Part shown: positions 44,310-55,550 of the stretch, piece after piece | Numbering within the stretch: position 1 is the first letter of the stretch | Layout of the letters: every line of letters begins with the position of its first letter | From: Sepioteuthis lessoniana | Taxonomy: Eukaryota > Mollusca > Cephalopoda > Myopsida > Loliginidae | Reading direction: 5' to 3' | Assembly: GCA_963585895.1 (NCBI GenBank) | Contig: OY757917.1 | Coordinates: forward strand, 106,410,944-106,474,943 | DNA: 64,000 nucleotides | The notes under the pieces: generated by a model | Seen by the model: only the letters and a program-made list of their open reading frames with translations | Databases searched by the model: none | What the model was told of the DNA's origin: nothing | Made by a program: the position numbers and the translations under genes

Positions 44310-44543
44310 AATGTATTACTTGACCTGGGTTCAATCCCAGGTCGCGTCATACCAAAGACTTTAAAAATGGTACTTGATACCTACTTACTTAACACTCAGC
44401 AATATAAGTTACGTATCAGGGGTAAAGTGGAGTAATCCAAGGAAAGGAGTAGCGCCCTCCCCGACATGTCGGTGTAGTAGCTATAGAAAAGGGAGCCTTC
44501 TGGTCGCCATCAACTAAAGGGAGACAACTTTACTTACTTATAA
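44310..44543 (+). mobile_element. tRNA-derived SINE, family D, copy 6 (5' truncated)
   Basis: Starts inside the B-box region (ACCTGGGTTCAATCCCAGGT) and runs through CATACCAAAGACTTTAAAAA to GACAACTTTACTTACTTATA. The A box is missing. Confidence 0.85.
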
Positions 44544-44544
44544 C

Positions 44545-45290
44545 TTGTACGACAAATTTTAGAATTTTTAAAAATGCGATTCATCAAAACAACTTGAATG
44601 TTTCGATGCTATTTATTTGCTTGTTTCGACGAATAAACGTATTTTTCCAGATTGTTGAATCTGCAGATGAATCGGTAGAACGTAAAACAAGAATAACCAT
44701 AATGATAATTAAATAATTTTAAACTGGGAAGAATTCTGATGGGGTAATTGCACTATCGGTCCGAACATAGCCAAATACTTGTCATATGGCCATCAAACAA
44801 AATGATAATTTGCTCTCGAGATCTATGATTCAAGCGATTTCTACGTATCATAATGGAAATTGACAGAAACTTTCATTTCACCCAAGGCTAAAGAACGTTT
44901 AAACTTTTAGTTCATTCTATACAAGGCGAGCTGAATATGAGATCAGGGATTTTTAAGAAGCATATTTGCTGGTCCCTCTTAATTTACTACTGATTTATCG
45001 CTAGTTAGGAAGTTAGTTTCTGATTTACTGCTAGTTAGGAAGACGGGGTTTTAACTGTCAACGCTTATATCATCTTTAATGGCATTTTGTAGCGATGTAT
45101 AATATGCCGGTGAAGGCTAACAGTCGGACGGTGAAGCAGAAATCACAACCCATCTCGAATATTATTGCTTTAATGTCTTCGCTCAGTGGAAACACGAGCC
45201 GATGGATAATAGACACAAAGAGCTGTGTTTCATCATTTAAGCTAGAATCGTTTCTCTGTTGCTTTGTTTCTCCTTCTTCGTATCCTCTTC
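44545..45290. other. no recognised feature
   Basis: A/T-rich, becoming more balanced from 45090. GATTTACTGCTAGTTAGGAA at about 45018 repeats a similar GATTTATCGCTAGTTAGGAA at 44992. Otherwise nothing was recognised. Confidence 0.45.

Positions 45291-45292
<2 letters not shown>

Positions 45293-45345
<53 letters not shown>
45293..45345. repeat. (GA)n microsatellite
   Basis: About 50 bases of uninterrupted GA. The charged and serine/leucine ORFs across it are repeat translations. Confidence 0.97.
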
Positions 45346-45346
<1 letters not shown>

Positions 45347-46029
45347 CTTTCTTTTTATTTTCGGATTCCCAGAAGTCCCACTTCGATCTCGTGTGGGTTA
45401 CATAATCTGGCCATTTCCCCACCCTGCTAAGATGGCCGCTCGAATCGAGAACTCTGAAAATACTTCTTTATTTCTGATTTCAGAAGGGATTGTTAGATCA
45501 AATATATCATTTTTCCCAATATCTAGTCGAGATGTTGAACTTAGTTAACTTCTCATACTTCTGGCTGCAGCCTTCTCTTCTTTTTTTTTTTTTTTTTTGA
45601 GAACTTACTTTTTCGCAGCCCTGTACCATTCATTTTCAATATCAGAAATGAGCGGAGATTATACAAGAGAGTTTTGACAGTTAAAGGTTAACAATGGTTG
45701 TAAGAGCATGTGAAAGTTTTCTCTACACGATAGGTAGATATAGTTGATAAAATTTGTCAATGTGCTGACATTAATAATTTTCTTTATGTTCTTCGTTAAA
45801 GTGCAGGCGATGCAGCCATTGCTGCAGTTTGGACGAACTCCCGTTTTATTTTTATCATAATGATCAGATTACCACATGGGCGATAAAAATGTATGTGTGA
45901 AAGATTATTTTATCTGATTAAATTTAAAAAGCATGGTGAAATGGATTATTATATTCAATACTACTGTTACGTCAATTTCTTAGGTATAAAATATGGTCAT
46001 GAAACCAAACAAAAAACAATTTGATGTGA
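45346..46029. other. no recognised gene
   Basis: 45360-45560 is more balanced in base composition and contains AAGATGGCCGC (45430), a YY1-like sequence, but no other promoter sign. A poly(T) tract is at 45581-45598. Confidence 0.4.
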
Positions 46030-46322
46030 TTATGTAAGCATACTGGGCCATTGGCTTAATAAGTAGTGTGTTTGCCAATGGTCCGGGAGACCAGTGTTCA
46101 ATCCCTGGTCGCATCATACCAAAGCCTTTAAAAATGGTACTTGATACCTCCTTGCTTAACACTCAACAATATAAGGTACGTATCGAGGGTAAAGTGAAAA
46201 GATCCAGGGAAAGGAGTAGCGCCCTCCCCTATACCTCGGTGTTGCAGATGTTGAAAAGGGAGCCTTCGGGTCACTCTCGACAACAGTCACCAACTTTACT
46301 TTACTTACTTTATGTAAGCATA
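46030..46322 (+). mobile_element. tRNA-derived SINE, family D, copy 7, with target duplication
   Basis: Full-length plus-strand copy: GGGCCATTGGCTTAATAAGT (A-box region), GTGTTCAATCCCTGGTCGCA (B box), ending CTTTACTTTACTTAC. It is bounded by TTATGTAAGCATA at 46030-46042 and 46310-46322, a perfect 13-bp target duplication. This is the clearest retroposition signature among the SINEs here. Confidence 0.95.
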
Positions 46323-46734
46323 TCATTCTTAAGCTTATTTTACAATTGTCTTTCTTAAAACAATGCTTAGCAGGCTAACCTCAGGACTTATTACGACTGT
46401 GATAAAGCTTATTTAGACAGTAAAACTTAAATTTTAAATTCGTTTGATACAAATAATTTTATTTTTAAATGTGTGAAACAAATCTCATCGATCCAATCTA
46501 ATTGATTCGTTTGTTCAAAATTGCGTACTCTGTGCATATAGCTTCATATAGTACTCAAGAAAGCCCGCCATTGTGCTTGGTCATGGCACATTGTTTGACA
46601 AATGATAATGGACTTCAACATATTCTGACTTTCTGCGTCCAATGTTTGAAAAAGTGCAGTTAAATTTTTGGCATAGCAAATTATAATTTAATAAACTATT
46701 ATGAAATCTAGATAATTCTATTTACTTCATTTAA
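46323..46734. other. no recognised feature
   Basis: A/T-rich, no motif recognised. Confidence 0.5.
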
Positions 46735-46737
46735 TAT

Positions 46738-47105
46738 TTGTAAACGCGTTTTCCTTTTTTTCCTAAACATGTATCCCATCTTTAATACTTTTCCATTTAT
46801 CCTGTTTATCTTTTATCACCTTCATTGTTTCTAAAGGTTTTTTTTTTCATTATTAACTTTATTAATTGATTCTAAACGAATTCTGTTTCTTTGCTTCCTT
46901 TATTCTTTCTGAACGTATCTGCCGTTTTAACTTCTATAGTGCTCTTTGATGTGTTTACATCTTTCATTCTTTCGAAACATGTTTGCCTTTTTGATCCTTT
47001 CTCTTTTTCTAAACATGATTCCATCTTTTGCTTCCTTCCCTGTCTGTAAACGCATTTACCTTTTTTCTACATATGATTTTTCTAAAAGTATTTGCCTTTT
47101 TGGGG
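46738..47105 (+). repeat. degenerate pyrimidine-rich minisatellite
   Basis: A loose unit of about 50-60 bases recurs: variants of TCTAAACATGATTCCATCTT, TGTAAACGCATTTACCTTTT, TCGAAACATGTTTGCCTTTT and TCTAAAAGTATTTGCCTTTT. The units are strongly diverged. Confidence 0.6.
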
Positions 47106-47960
47106 CCCATATAATCATCGAAATAGAATAGTCATTATTGGTTGACATTGTATTTTTCGCCATTATTTTTGCAAGTTTTGCAATGTAGAATATTTTTATC
47201 CTTAAAGATCGTCTTCCGAGACCAGTTTTTGCCTTCAATTACGTTAGTTGATAACCTCATAAAACTTTTCTCTCCAGAGAAAGGACATTGAAATGCAAAA
47301 ATAAAACCTTTGCCTGCATGTGATAAATACAACATGGCGACGATTTCTGTCTGGGAAAAAAAATTATCTGGGAATAAAATGAAATTGAGCAGTATCACAA
47401 CATCTGCTTCCGACTTTTCAATAAAAGCCCGCATGTAATTTACATCCATATATAACCTCATATATATTATATATATATATATATATTATATATATATATA
47501 TATAATATATGAATGAATGTATTTACATATTTGTGTATGAAGTAATATATGATATAAATTAATGCAAAGAAAAGTAAGAATTAGATTTATTTCTTTATCA
47601 TACTGAAAACAGAAATGCTTTCGCAAAAATTGTTCAAAATGTATTTCCCGTTTCGAGGGAATTTGAACATATTTCTAAAAGGACGTGGATACCATTAACT
47701 GGCGTGGTTGGATAACATTTCTATGTATTCCATTAGATCCACTGAATCATATCAAATTAAAGTATTCTCAGTGGAGAACAGGTGAAAAGTTATAAAACGG
47801 ATATGTGAATCCGAGTTCAAGCTCCGGTAGGTACAATGGAAATTTTACTTGAGGCTTTCAAAGCTTGGTCATTCCTTTCCGTTGTGGGAATCTGTTACTA
47901 AGATATTTTTTTTTTTTTAGGAAGACGTTAGTATTGGTTGACAGATATCATTAATCAGTA
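47106..47960. other. no recognised gene
   Basis: A 108-codon minus-strand ORF (47461-47135) has ordinary amino acid composition but no recognised family and a start next to a (TA)n. 47460-47510 is a TA palindrome. GAGTTCAAGCTCCGG at 47811 resembles a B box, but no SINE body is recognisable. Confidence 0.4.
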
Positions 47961-47961
47961 T

Positions 47962-48415
47962 GGCCTAATCAGCTTGAGCTAAAGAAAATACCGACTGCAT
48001 GTCTGCAGAGTGGTAAAACTCCACTAAAGAGTCTCCTGTTTATGACAATTAATAATCTGATGGTGCGCTTCAGTAATGCTGGAGCTTTGGGGAATGTGGA
48101 GTACTCCTTTATGGCCATCCGCTCCCAGGTCCACTCAGGTCGTGTTGGTAGCAGCTGATAGGGCCCTATCTATGGGTCAAATAGAACTAGATTGTGTCCT
48201 TATGTTAAACTCAATTGTTGAAATATAACTGTTTTTTATCATTTAAATTGCATACTTTTGTTAAACTGATATGTTTAAAACAGAACTGAGAATAAACAAA
48301 AACTGTAATTTTGCTAAGCAGTAGTGTTAGAAATAGAACTGTTTATATGTATAAAATTGGTCTGGCATTAAATAACCTAAAATGGTTTATTTGATATGCC
48401 ATAAACAACAAAGCG
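47962..48415 (+). repeat. family A, copy 7
   Basis: Head with ATACCGACTGCATGTCTGCA, CTGGAGCTTTGGGGAATGTG and GCTGATAGGGCCCTATCTAT. Two or three internal units follow. The tail is TCTGGCATTAAATAACC and TTTGATATGCCATAAAC. Confidence 0.8.
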
Positions 48416-49455
48416 AAATAGGAAATAGTGGGTCTGAAATTTAATTAAACTCTAAAAGGCAGTCGAGTGCAAGACTTAAAGTGTTACATAAGGGGCGGGG
48501 TGTTAACACTTAGACACTCAGGAAGTTTTCGATCAGAGGGAGCATCCTTGAAATTACTACCTTGTAATAAATGTTGTAATTTAAAACATCATATGTGTCC
48601 TTAAGCTTTTTTCAGATTTTCCAAAGATAAAACGACGACTGAGTGTTGCTTTTTTAAGATCTTATTAGGGATGTTGGGACAACATTTCAGATACATTTAT
48701 GAATATCAAAGTATGTTGATGATATTGAGTCTACTTAGTCAAAATACACCGGCATACAAACTTGATTGGTTGCAATTAAAGTCATGTTAAAAATCCCCTT
48801 GTTATTCTAGGGCACATGAAAACAAGAACCAACAATACAAAGAAACAAACAAACGCAAAACGAACAAACAGAATAATCTTGTACAAATTATTTTATTATT
48901 GTTAACTCATTATACCATTAGAAATGAAAAAAAAAGCCAATATTTCGACCTGATATGTATTATAATAAGAATATTGTTCTAAAAAGGAAATAAGCATTTT
49001 TTGTTGCTGATGGTGAATGGTGCGTAAATGATCGAACATATCAAAATGGTTTGTGATATCTGAAAATATGTTAATATAATTTAGAGAATTTGATGCAGAT
49101 ACAGTGAAAGAAAGGTATTACTTTTAGAAAATATCTTCATATTATTAAAAGAGTATAGAAATAAATGGAAATGTTTAAAACATATTTGAATGCGGAGTGG
49201 GGCAAAACTTTAGGATTATTAGTACTTTGATTAGTATGAAACTAATTACGAATATATATATTCAAATCAATATGTTAATGATTACGCAAATCAACGCTTA
49301 AAGCAAATGCAAAGCAATGATGGGAAACGAATAAGTGCAGGCTGAATAACGAGGAAAGTAACTTATTTTAATGGTAAAGATAATTTTAATGGTAAAGATA
49401 ATTTTAATGGTAAAGATAATTGCTGAGGAATTGGTTGTGTTAATATAATAGTAAA
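48416..49455. other. no recognised gene; one 18-bp tandem repeat
   Basis: A/T-rich. 49366-49419 holds three units of TTTTAATGGTAAAGATAA (18 bases). Nothing else was recognised. Confidence 0.6.
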
Positions 49456-49459
49456 TCTT

Positions 49460-49715
49460 TAACCGGGCCAGTGGCTTAATATGTAGAGTGTTCACTAATG
49501 GTCCAGGAAACTGGGGTTCAATACCTGGTCGACTCAAACTAAAGACTCAAAAAATGGTATGTGATGCTGCCTTGATTAACACTCAGCCTTATAAGTTAAG
49601 GGCAAAGTAGAGCAATCCAGGGAATGGAGTAGTACCCTCCGCTACACATCGGTGTTGTAGCTATTGAAAAGAGAACCCTCGGGTCACCCTCGACTAAGGT
49701 CGCCAACTTATATCT
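49460..49715 (+). mobile_element. tRNA-derived SINE, family D, copy 8
   Basis: Plus-strand copy: ACCGGGCCAGTGGCTTAATA, GGGGTTCAATACCTGGTCGA (B box with one change), ACTCAGCCTTATAAG, GGGTCACCCTCGACTAAGGT, ending CGCCAACTTATA. Confidence 0.85.
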
Positions 49716-50105
49716 TTATGATAAAAAAGGAAAGCTTTGAAGATCGCCTTCGATGAAAAAATGACGAAGTATGCCTAAGTATGTCTTGATATGCTGGATA
49801 ATAGACGATATAATTGGTAAAAACAGTCCTACTTTATCTTTGATATATTAAAAATATATACTTAATTGGTTTGGCTTCTTTATGTAATAGCAAATCATGT
49901 ACTTGTGTTTATCTAAAGCAAAAGTAAACATTATAGAAGGACAATAGTGGTAATAATAAAGCTATACCTCAGGGTATAAGGGGTTTTATAAGTTTCACGA
50001 GGGAATTTTTGTAGATGAGAATCTAATACAGCGATTGAAGTTCAAAATCGATTAATATGATGTCACTGTCAAGCAGTGACGTACATATCTCTAAGTGTTT
50101 GTGTG

Positions 50106-50148
<43 letters not shown>

Positions 50149-50170
50149 TATGTGTTTTTAAATGGTAAGA
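49716..50170. other. (GA)n and unremarkable sequence
   Basis: (GA)n at 50108-50144. The rest is A/T-rich with no motif. Confidence 0.6.
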
Positions 50171-50173
50171 GTT

Positions 50174-50662
50174 CATCATCATCATCATATCGCGCTGGTA
50201 GTACGGATATCCCTGACCCTCTCTCGCCACTCCTCCCTATCGTTCATCGCCCTAGGTAGGTCTTCAGGACAACATCCTGTATCCTCACATAGCTGCTGAA
50301 TGTATGTTCGTGCTGGTCGTCCTGCTTTTGCGCGGCCATGTGTGGGGATCCATAAGAGTACATCTCTTATGAGTTCGTCCCTACTTCTCCAGCAGTGTCC
50401 TGCATCATTTCTTAGACGAACCAGGCATGCAGGACACTGCTGGAGAAGCAGGGACGAACTCATAAGAGATGTACTCTTATGGACTCCCACAAATGGCCGT
50501 GCAAGAGCAGGACGACCAGCACGAACATACATTCAACAGCTATGTGAGGATACGGGATGCTGTCCTGAAGACCTGCCTAGGGCGATGAACGATAGGGAGG
50601 AGTGGCGAGAGAGGGTCAGGGATATCCGTGCTACCAGTGCGATATGATGATGATGATGATGA
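50174..50662. mobile_element. palindromic pair of RTE-like LINE 3' ends
   Basis: A minus-strand 3' end (50174-50405) and a plus-strand 3' end (about 50411-50662) meet head to head. The arms 50174-50405 and 50427-50660 are near-identical inverted copies separated by 21 bases, with (CAT)n outside on the left and (ATG)n outside on the right. Both frames read HCWRSRDELIRDVLLW and REEWRERVRDI to the end. A transcript would fold into a duplex of about 230 bp. Confidence 0.95.
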
Positions 50663-50680
50663 TATATATATATATATTTA

Positions 50681-51215
50681 ATAATGAAACGATGGATGTT
50701 TTTTTTTCTTTACCCAAACACTTGTTTTAAATTTTTTCACCTAAATAGTCGCATTAACGTAAAGACTGACCCTATATACTTATTGAGAAAGTTGTGTGTT
50801 GCTCTTATTTTAGTCTGCCCAGTACAAATTTACAGCAATCCTCTGTCTTGCTGATGCGTTGACAATTCATTGAACAGTAAAACATTTGGTGGATTATTGT
50901 GTTTATTCCTCGACATGTGACCAGTCCAGTGAAAATCTAACTTATGGAGCAAGGCTTTCATTCTGGTGACATTTTCAATACTGAAGACATCGTTGTTAGT
51001 AATAAAGTTACCCTTTTGTAAACGTAGAAGAGTGCAAAGGTAGAACTGATGGAAGAGGTCCTGTTGCCGTTTGTGATGGTGGTTGATGACCCATGCTGTT
51101 CATCGTATTTCTCAAAGTTTCTCCAGCGATCATTCTGGCAAGACATGCCTGTCACCGCGTTGCATTCATCAACGTATTCGCAGCATTTGTGCAATGCTTC
51201 ATGTAGAACAGATAT
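50681..51215. other. no recognised feature
   Basis: Mixed composition; two short opposing ORFs around 50958-51270 have no recognised motif. Confidence 0.45.
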
Positions 51216-51217
51216 TA

Positions 51218-51332
51218 TTTTATCTATCTATCTATCTATCTATCTATCAAGAAAGATAAATGTGTTATAATATCACTATATACAAATCTCTCCCTATGTC
51301 TTTCTTTCTCTTTCTCTCTTTCTCTTTCACTC

Positions 51333-51367
<35 letters not shown>
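51218..51367. repeat. (TATC)n and (CT)n microsatellites
   Basis: (TATC)n at 51221-51249 and (CT)n-rich sequence 51298-51366. Confidence 0.9.
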
Positions 51368-51369
<2 letters not shown>

Positions 51370-51394
51370 ATTCATATATACATATGTAGTTATC

Positions 51395-51592
51395 GTATTG
51401 GACAATGATATGGTAGTAAGCAAGTTTGAACCAGCGTCACGCTTTTACGTTCACTTCCGGCTAATACCCAAAAGGAAGGTATGAAATCCCTTACCTCGTC
51501 AGTTAAATAATACCACTTTTGTTCTTGTAAAAGCATGCCATTGACATTTAATAACTAACGAAAGTTTATATATCTTTAAACTAAGAATCCTA
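51395..51592 (+). mobile_element. tRNA-derived SINE, family B, copy 4
   Basis: The A-box region is lost in the microsatellite. GCAAGTTTGAACCAGCGTCA (B box), TTTTACGTTCACTTCCGGCT and AATACCACTTTTGTTCTTGT follow. The tail is CATTGACATTTAATAACTAA, diverged. Confidence 0.7.
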
Positions 51593-51599
51593 ATAAAAT

Positions 51600-51601
<2 letters not shown>

Positions 51602-51634
<33 letters not shown>
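51602..51634. repeat. (CA)n microsatellite
   Basis: About 32 bases of CA immediately before mariner derivative 5. Confidence 0.95.
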
Positions 51635-51635
<1 letters not shown>

Positions 51636-51637
51636 TG

Positions 51638-52519
51638 CGTGGTACCTTCAATAAGTTCCCAAACATTTTTGGACAAGCATTTTAATTTGTCGTAGACTCT
51701 TGAAAATTCAGAGTGTTATTGCTATATATCTTATGAGATGACAGACCAATTTTTATGATTTCAAGTTCAAATTAACAGCTAAAGCAACAAGTGGAATTAC
51801 ACCCTACCAAAGCCTGATTGTAACAGCTGGTGAATTTCAAAAATACAACCTTGACGTGAGGACACTTTAGTAGAACGATATACTATGAATTTTTGTTTTA
51901 GACCTGGAAAAGTGCCACTGAAACGTATGGAATGCTTCAGACTGCTTTTCGACCATCTTGCATGAATCGAGTATCAGTTTTTGAGTGGCATAAGAGATTG
52001 AAGGAAGGCAGGGAGTCTGTGAGATGAGGGGAGGTGTGGGAGGAGTAAGGAAATCGATACACCGCAGTTGATTGGCCAAAAGGTTAGGGTTAGGGTTACT
52101 ATATTGAGATTTTAAGGGAGTTCAGGAAGATATTTCGTTGGAAGAGGCCAGCACTCTTCAAATCGAGTCAGTGGCATTTCCACCAGAACTATGCACCAGT
52201 CCACAACTCCATCCTTGTCACAGATTATTTGACCAGGATGGGGCATCAAGACAGTTCCTCAGCCTCCCGCTAGTCCAGACCTTGCTCCCTGTGACTTTTT
52301 TAAAATTCTCTATGTTCAGAGGCTGTCGTTATGAGACAATTGAGGAGATGAAAGAGGCTGAGACGAAGAGGACTTCCATGGGGCCTTCCAGAAGTTGTTG
52401 GAACGGTACAATTGCATTGCAGCCGGAGGAGATTACTTCAAAGAGGACTAGAGTTACATGTGTGTACTATCAATAAAAGTGCCCATAAGATAAAGTCTGG
52501 AAATTATTTAATGATCGTC
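51638..52519 (+). mobile_element. non-autonomous mariner derivative, copy 5
   Basis: Left end GCGTGGTACCTTCAATAAGT, right end TTTAATGATCGTCGTA. The N-terminal part retains CATGAATCGAGTATCAG and GTGGCATAAGAGATTGAAGG. The junction at 52079-52100 has two GGGTTA units after AAGGTTA. The C-terminal part has CCGCTAGTCCAGACCTTGCT (third catalytic Asp region) and GAGGAGATGAAAGAGGC; 42 or so bases present in other copies are deleted near 52365. Inactive. Confidence 0.9.
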
Positions 52520-52652
52520 GTATATATAAGTATTATTTGGTCCTGTTAATTTTTTGGATTTTATCAAAAACACATAACAGGATGGAAATAAATTTATAAT
52601 TCTAATGTGACCGGTTTGTGTTTTTTCTTAATGAATATATATATATATATAT

Positions 52653-52688
<36 letters not shown>

Positions 52689-53082
52689 GCTCTCTCAATA
52701 TAACATGGGACCCATGCGACTACTGATAACTCCACTAATAATAAGGTTGTGGTCTGTTTTGTTTCAGATTATTAAATATATACACTAACGATTATTAATC
52801 CTTGATTAGATAAGAGAGGAAAATATTTTGGATTGCTACTTATTTGGAAACAAAACCATTCAAAACTGTTTCAAGATGGATTCAACCCATTAATATGATA
52901 ACAGTTTATTTCTGTATATAATATATAATAATGATTAAAAAAACACAAAAAACATTGATTTGATATCTCTAGCTCAAAAGATGCATTTTTTCCAGGACGT
53001 GTTCCAAATGACCACCATTGCGCTTGTCTTAGTAAAAAAGCATTATCATATGAATGGACCAGATACACTTTGAGAAAACTTA
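52520..53082. other. (TA)n(GATA)n and otherwise unrecognised
   Basis: (TA)n then (GATA)n at 52635-52690. The rest is A/T-rich without motif. Confidence 0.6.
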
Positions 53083-53102
53083 TATATATATATATATATA
53101 TG
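53083..53102. repeat. (TA)n, left flank of mariner derivative 6
   Basis: TA array ending at the left end (TGAGGATTATTATATATG) of the element that follows. Confidence 0.9.
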
Positions 53103-53861
53103 AGGATTATTATATATGTTTACAGACTTTTTTCGTATGGGCACTTTTATTGATAGTACACACATGAAACTCTAGTCCCGTTCGAAGTAGTCTCTTCCGG
53201 CTGCAATGCACTTATTGTACCGTTCTAACAAATTTTGGAAGGCCCCATTGAAATTCTCTTGTGTGGATGGATTTGCGGACTGGTGCATTGTCCTGGTGGA
53301 AATGCCACTGACCCTATTTCAAAGTGTGCTGGCCTCTTCCGACGGAATCCGTTCCTGAACTCCCTTAAATCCTCTACATAGTAACCCTAACCCTAACCCT
53401 AACATGTTGGCCAATCAACTCTACTGTTCTGAGTGCCTTGTTCCTCCCACACCACTCATCATCCCTAACAGACTATCTGCCTATCTTGAATCTCTTATGC
53501 CACGCAAAAACTGATGCTCCATTCATTCAAGATGGTCAAAAAGCAATCTGAAGCATTCCATACGTTTCTGTAGCATTCTTTCCAAGTTTAAAAATGAATT
53601 TTAATGCATATCGTTCTTCTAAAGTGTCCTCACGTCCAGAGTGGATTTTTGATACTCACATGGTGTGTCAATCAGGCTTTTGTAGGGTGTATTCCAATTG
53701 CTGCTGTAGCTGTTCACTTGAATCTGAAATCATAAAACTTGGTCAGTCATCTCATAAGATGTATAGCAATAACATACTGGAGTTTTGAAACTCCAGTATG
53801 TTATTGTCTACAATTTTAAATGTCTGTACAAAAAAGTATGTAAACTTTTTGAAGACACCAC

Positions 53862-53864
<3 letters not shown>
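53102..53864 (-). mobile_element. non-autonomous mariner derivative, copy 6
   Basis: Minus-strand copy with (TA)n on both sides. The junction at 53383-53405 has three perfect GGGTTA units on the minus strand, preceded by an altered AACATG. The C-terminal part lacks the region between the third catalytic Asp and the QWHFHQDN-type block. Close to the transposase 5' end it carries a 19-bp inverted microduplication (53767-53806). Right end ACACCACGTA. Inactive. Confidence 0.9.
53767..53806. repeat. perfect 19-bp palindrome inside mariner derivative 6
   Basis: CAATAACATACTGGAGTTT at 53767-53785, two bases, then its exact reverse complement at 53788-53806. Other copies have this sequence once, so one arm is a local inverted duplication. 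Confidence 0.9.
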
Positions 53865-53915
<51 letters not shown>

Positions 53916-53925
53916 GTGGTGTCTT

Positions 53926-53968
<43 letters not shown>
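53849..53968. repeat. (TA)n flanked by inverted mariner ends, plus second (TA)n
   Basis: TTGAAGACACCACGTA (53849-53864), 48 bases of TA, then TACGTGGTGTCTTCAA (53913-53928), and a further (TA)n to 53968. The second terminus has no element body attached. Confidence 0.95.
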
Positions 53969-53971
<3 letters not shown>

Positions 53972-55010
53972 GTATTTAAGAAGATAAGAGCAACATTATC
54001 CATTGAAACTGGAAATTTAATTGTTATTTGCATTATAATTTCCAAATAACAAACGTATATATATATATATGTATATATATTTTTTTTCTGTGAAAGAATT
54101 TCTTAGTGTTCACAGATAAACAGCAATTGAAATGCCCATTTAATGAATGATTATTATTAGGTCTTGACTTTATAAACCAAGAAACAAATACCGTTGCAAA
54201 CCTCCAACTGTGCCTTTTCCTTTTCCTTATGCATATTTTTTTTTTACTTCTGTATTTCAGCAGTTTACATTTTATTCAGTGTTATGGAAAAAAAACTCTG
54301 ATAGGCAAATATTAAGACTTGAATCAATATATTACATTATTCCGGAAGTATGTAAAAAAGATCTACTGAAAAGGTTTAAGTATGCACCAGGTATTTGTGA
54401 TATTCATTAAATATAAGACTGATGATTATATCCGAGAAAAATATTATTAATTATTGATACATTTGAACGAAGTTATATTTCGTATTTTATTGTATGCCTT
54501 TATTCAAAAAATATCTAATACACGTTCTACCAATGTAAATATTAATCATACGCAGTTCATAATACGGTTAAGGTGTACCATTGTCTTCGTAGAATTTCAA
54601 ACATTCTAGATTGAATTTATTTTTAAATTCTACAACTTATAATCTTTCCATGAAAATTAAATTCACTTTGCCTATTTATACCATGTGTTTATCTACACAA
54701 TTCACTCTATCACGTATATATTTTCAGTCCAAGGTTGAGGATATTTGGTGAAGCCATTGTACTCAATAATATCCCTTTCCAAGAAAACCTGATCTTTAAT
54801 TGAATCTTAGTTATATAACACCTCTGGCAAAAAAAGCGCACCATTAGAAAGATGTCTCTTTGTTTGATTTTTATTTAGGATTATATAGATTAATCATAGA
54901 TCAGAGGTAGGTACTTTTTTTCTTTAAAAGCTCTACATACTGACTTTATACATATTCATTAAACAAACAAGATTGAATTGTTTTAACCACTCTAACAATT
55001 ACTTATAACA
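53969..55010. other. no recognised feature
   Basis: Strongly A/T-rich; short (TA)n at 54057-54070. No motif on either strand. Confidence 0.5.
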
Positions 55011-55018
55011 TTGCTAAA

Positions 55019-55055
55019 TATCTATCTATCTATCTATCTACAAACACACACGCGA

Positions 55056-55110
<55 letters not shown>
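55019..55110. repeat. (TATC)n and (TA)n microsatellites
   Basis: (TATC)n 55019-55040 and (TA)n with one GTA interruption about 55056-55109. Confidence 0.95.
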
Positions 55111-55111
<1 letters not shown>

Positions 55112-55139
55112 TTGTTGTAGGTACAAAGAAAGAATAAGG

Positions 55140-55201
55140 ATATATGTTAGAATAGGAAGGTCCACGAAGTGATTTGTATTTTTTGAATTTAATTATTTTA
55201 T

Positions 55202-55243
<42 letters not shown>

Positions 55244-55273
55244 TTCCAGCTTCTTACACACACAAACACACAT

Positions 55274-55341
<68 letters not shown>

Positions 55342-55500
55342 ATGTTTTCAGCTTCTTGCTTTCGTCAGAGAACATGTATGGGACAAAGACTTTTTAATCA
55401 GGTACTCAATGAGACTTGAACTCACTCTTGTTTCCAGTGTAAATGACTCTTGTATTGTCAGACTGGCTTATATAGGGGTCGTTGTTTCTCCTTCCGGAAG
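55140..55500 (+). repeat. dispersed repeat related to 15265-15540, expanded by microsatellites
   Basis: AGGTCCACGAAGTGATTTGT and TTTCAGCTTCTTGCTTTCGT with CAGAGAACATG correspond to GTCCACAAAGAGATTCATTT and TTCAAGTTTCTTACTGTCGT with CAGAGAGCC at 15278-15365. Between them lie (TA)n 55205-55236, (CA)n 55256-55289, (TA)n 55290-55316 and (GT)n 55316-55341. Confidence 0.55.
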
Positions 55501-55506
55501 TGTGTT

Positions 55507-55509
<3 letters not shown>

Positions 55510-55550
<41 letters not shown>
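55510..55550. repeat. (TA)n microsatellite
   Basis: About 40 bases of TA. Confidence 0.95.

Noticed and set aside
45428-45440. YY1-like site AAGATGGCCGC as sign of a gene start
   Set aside because: A single short motif without initiator, CpG cluster or following ORF; expected by chance in 64 kb.
47135-47461. 108-codon minus-strand ORF
   Set aside because: Composition is ordinary, but no family is recognisable and no splice or promoter context supports it. I leave it as unassigned.
47808-47930. Possible further SINE with B-box-like GAGTTCAAGCTCCGG
   Set aside because: No matching head or body from any family in the window could be recognised.
53383-53405. Interstitial telomere (three perfect CCCTAA units)
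   Set aside because: The units sit at a fixed place inside a mariner derivative and recur in its sister copies, so they belong to the element and not to a chromosome end or fusion.
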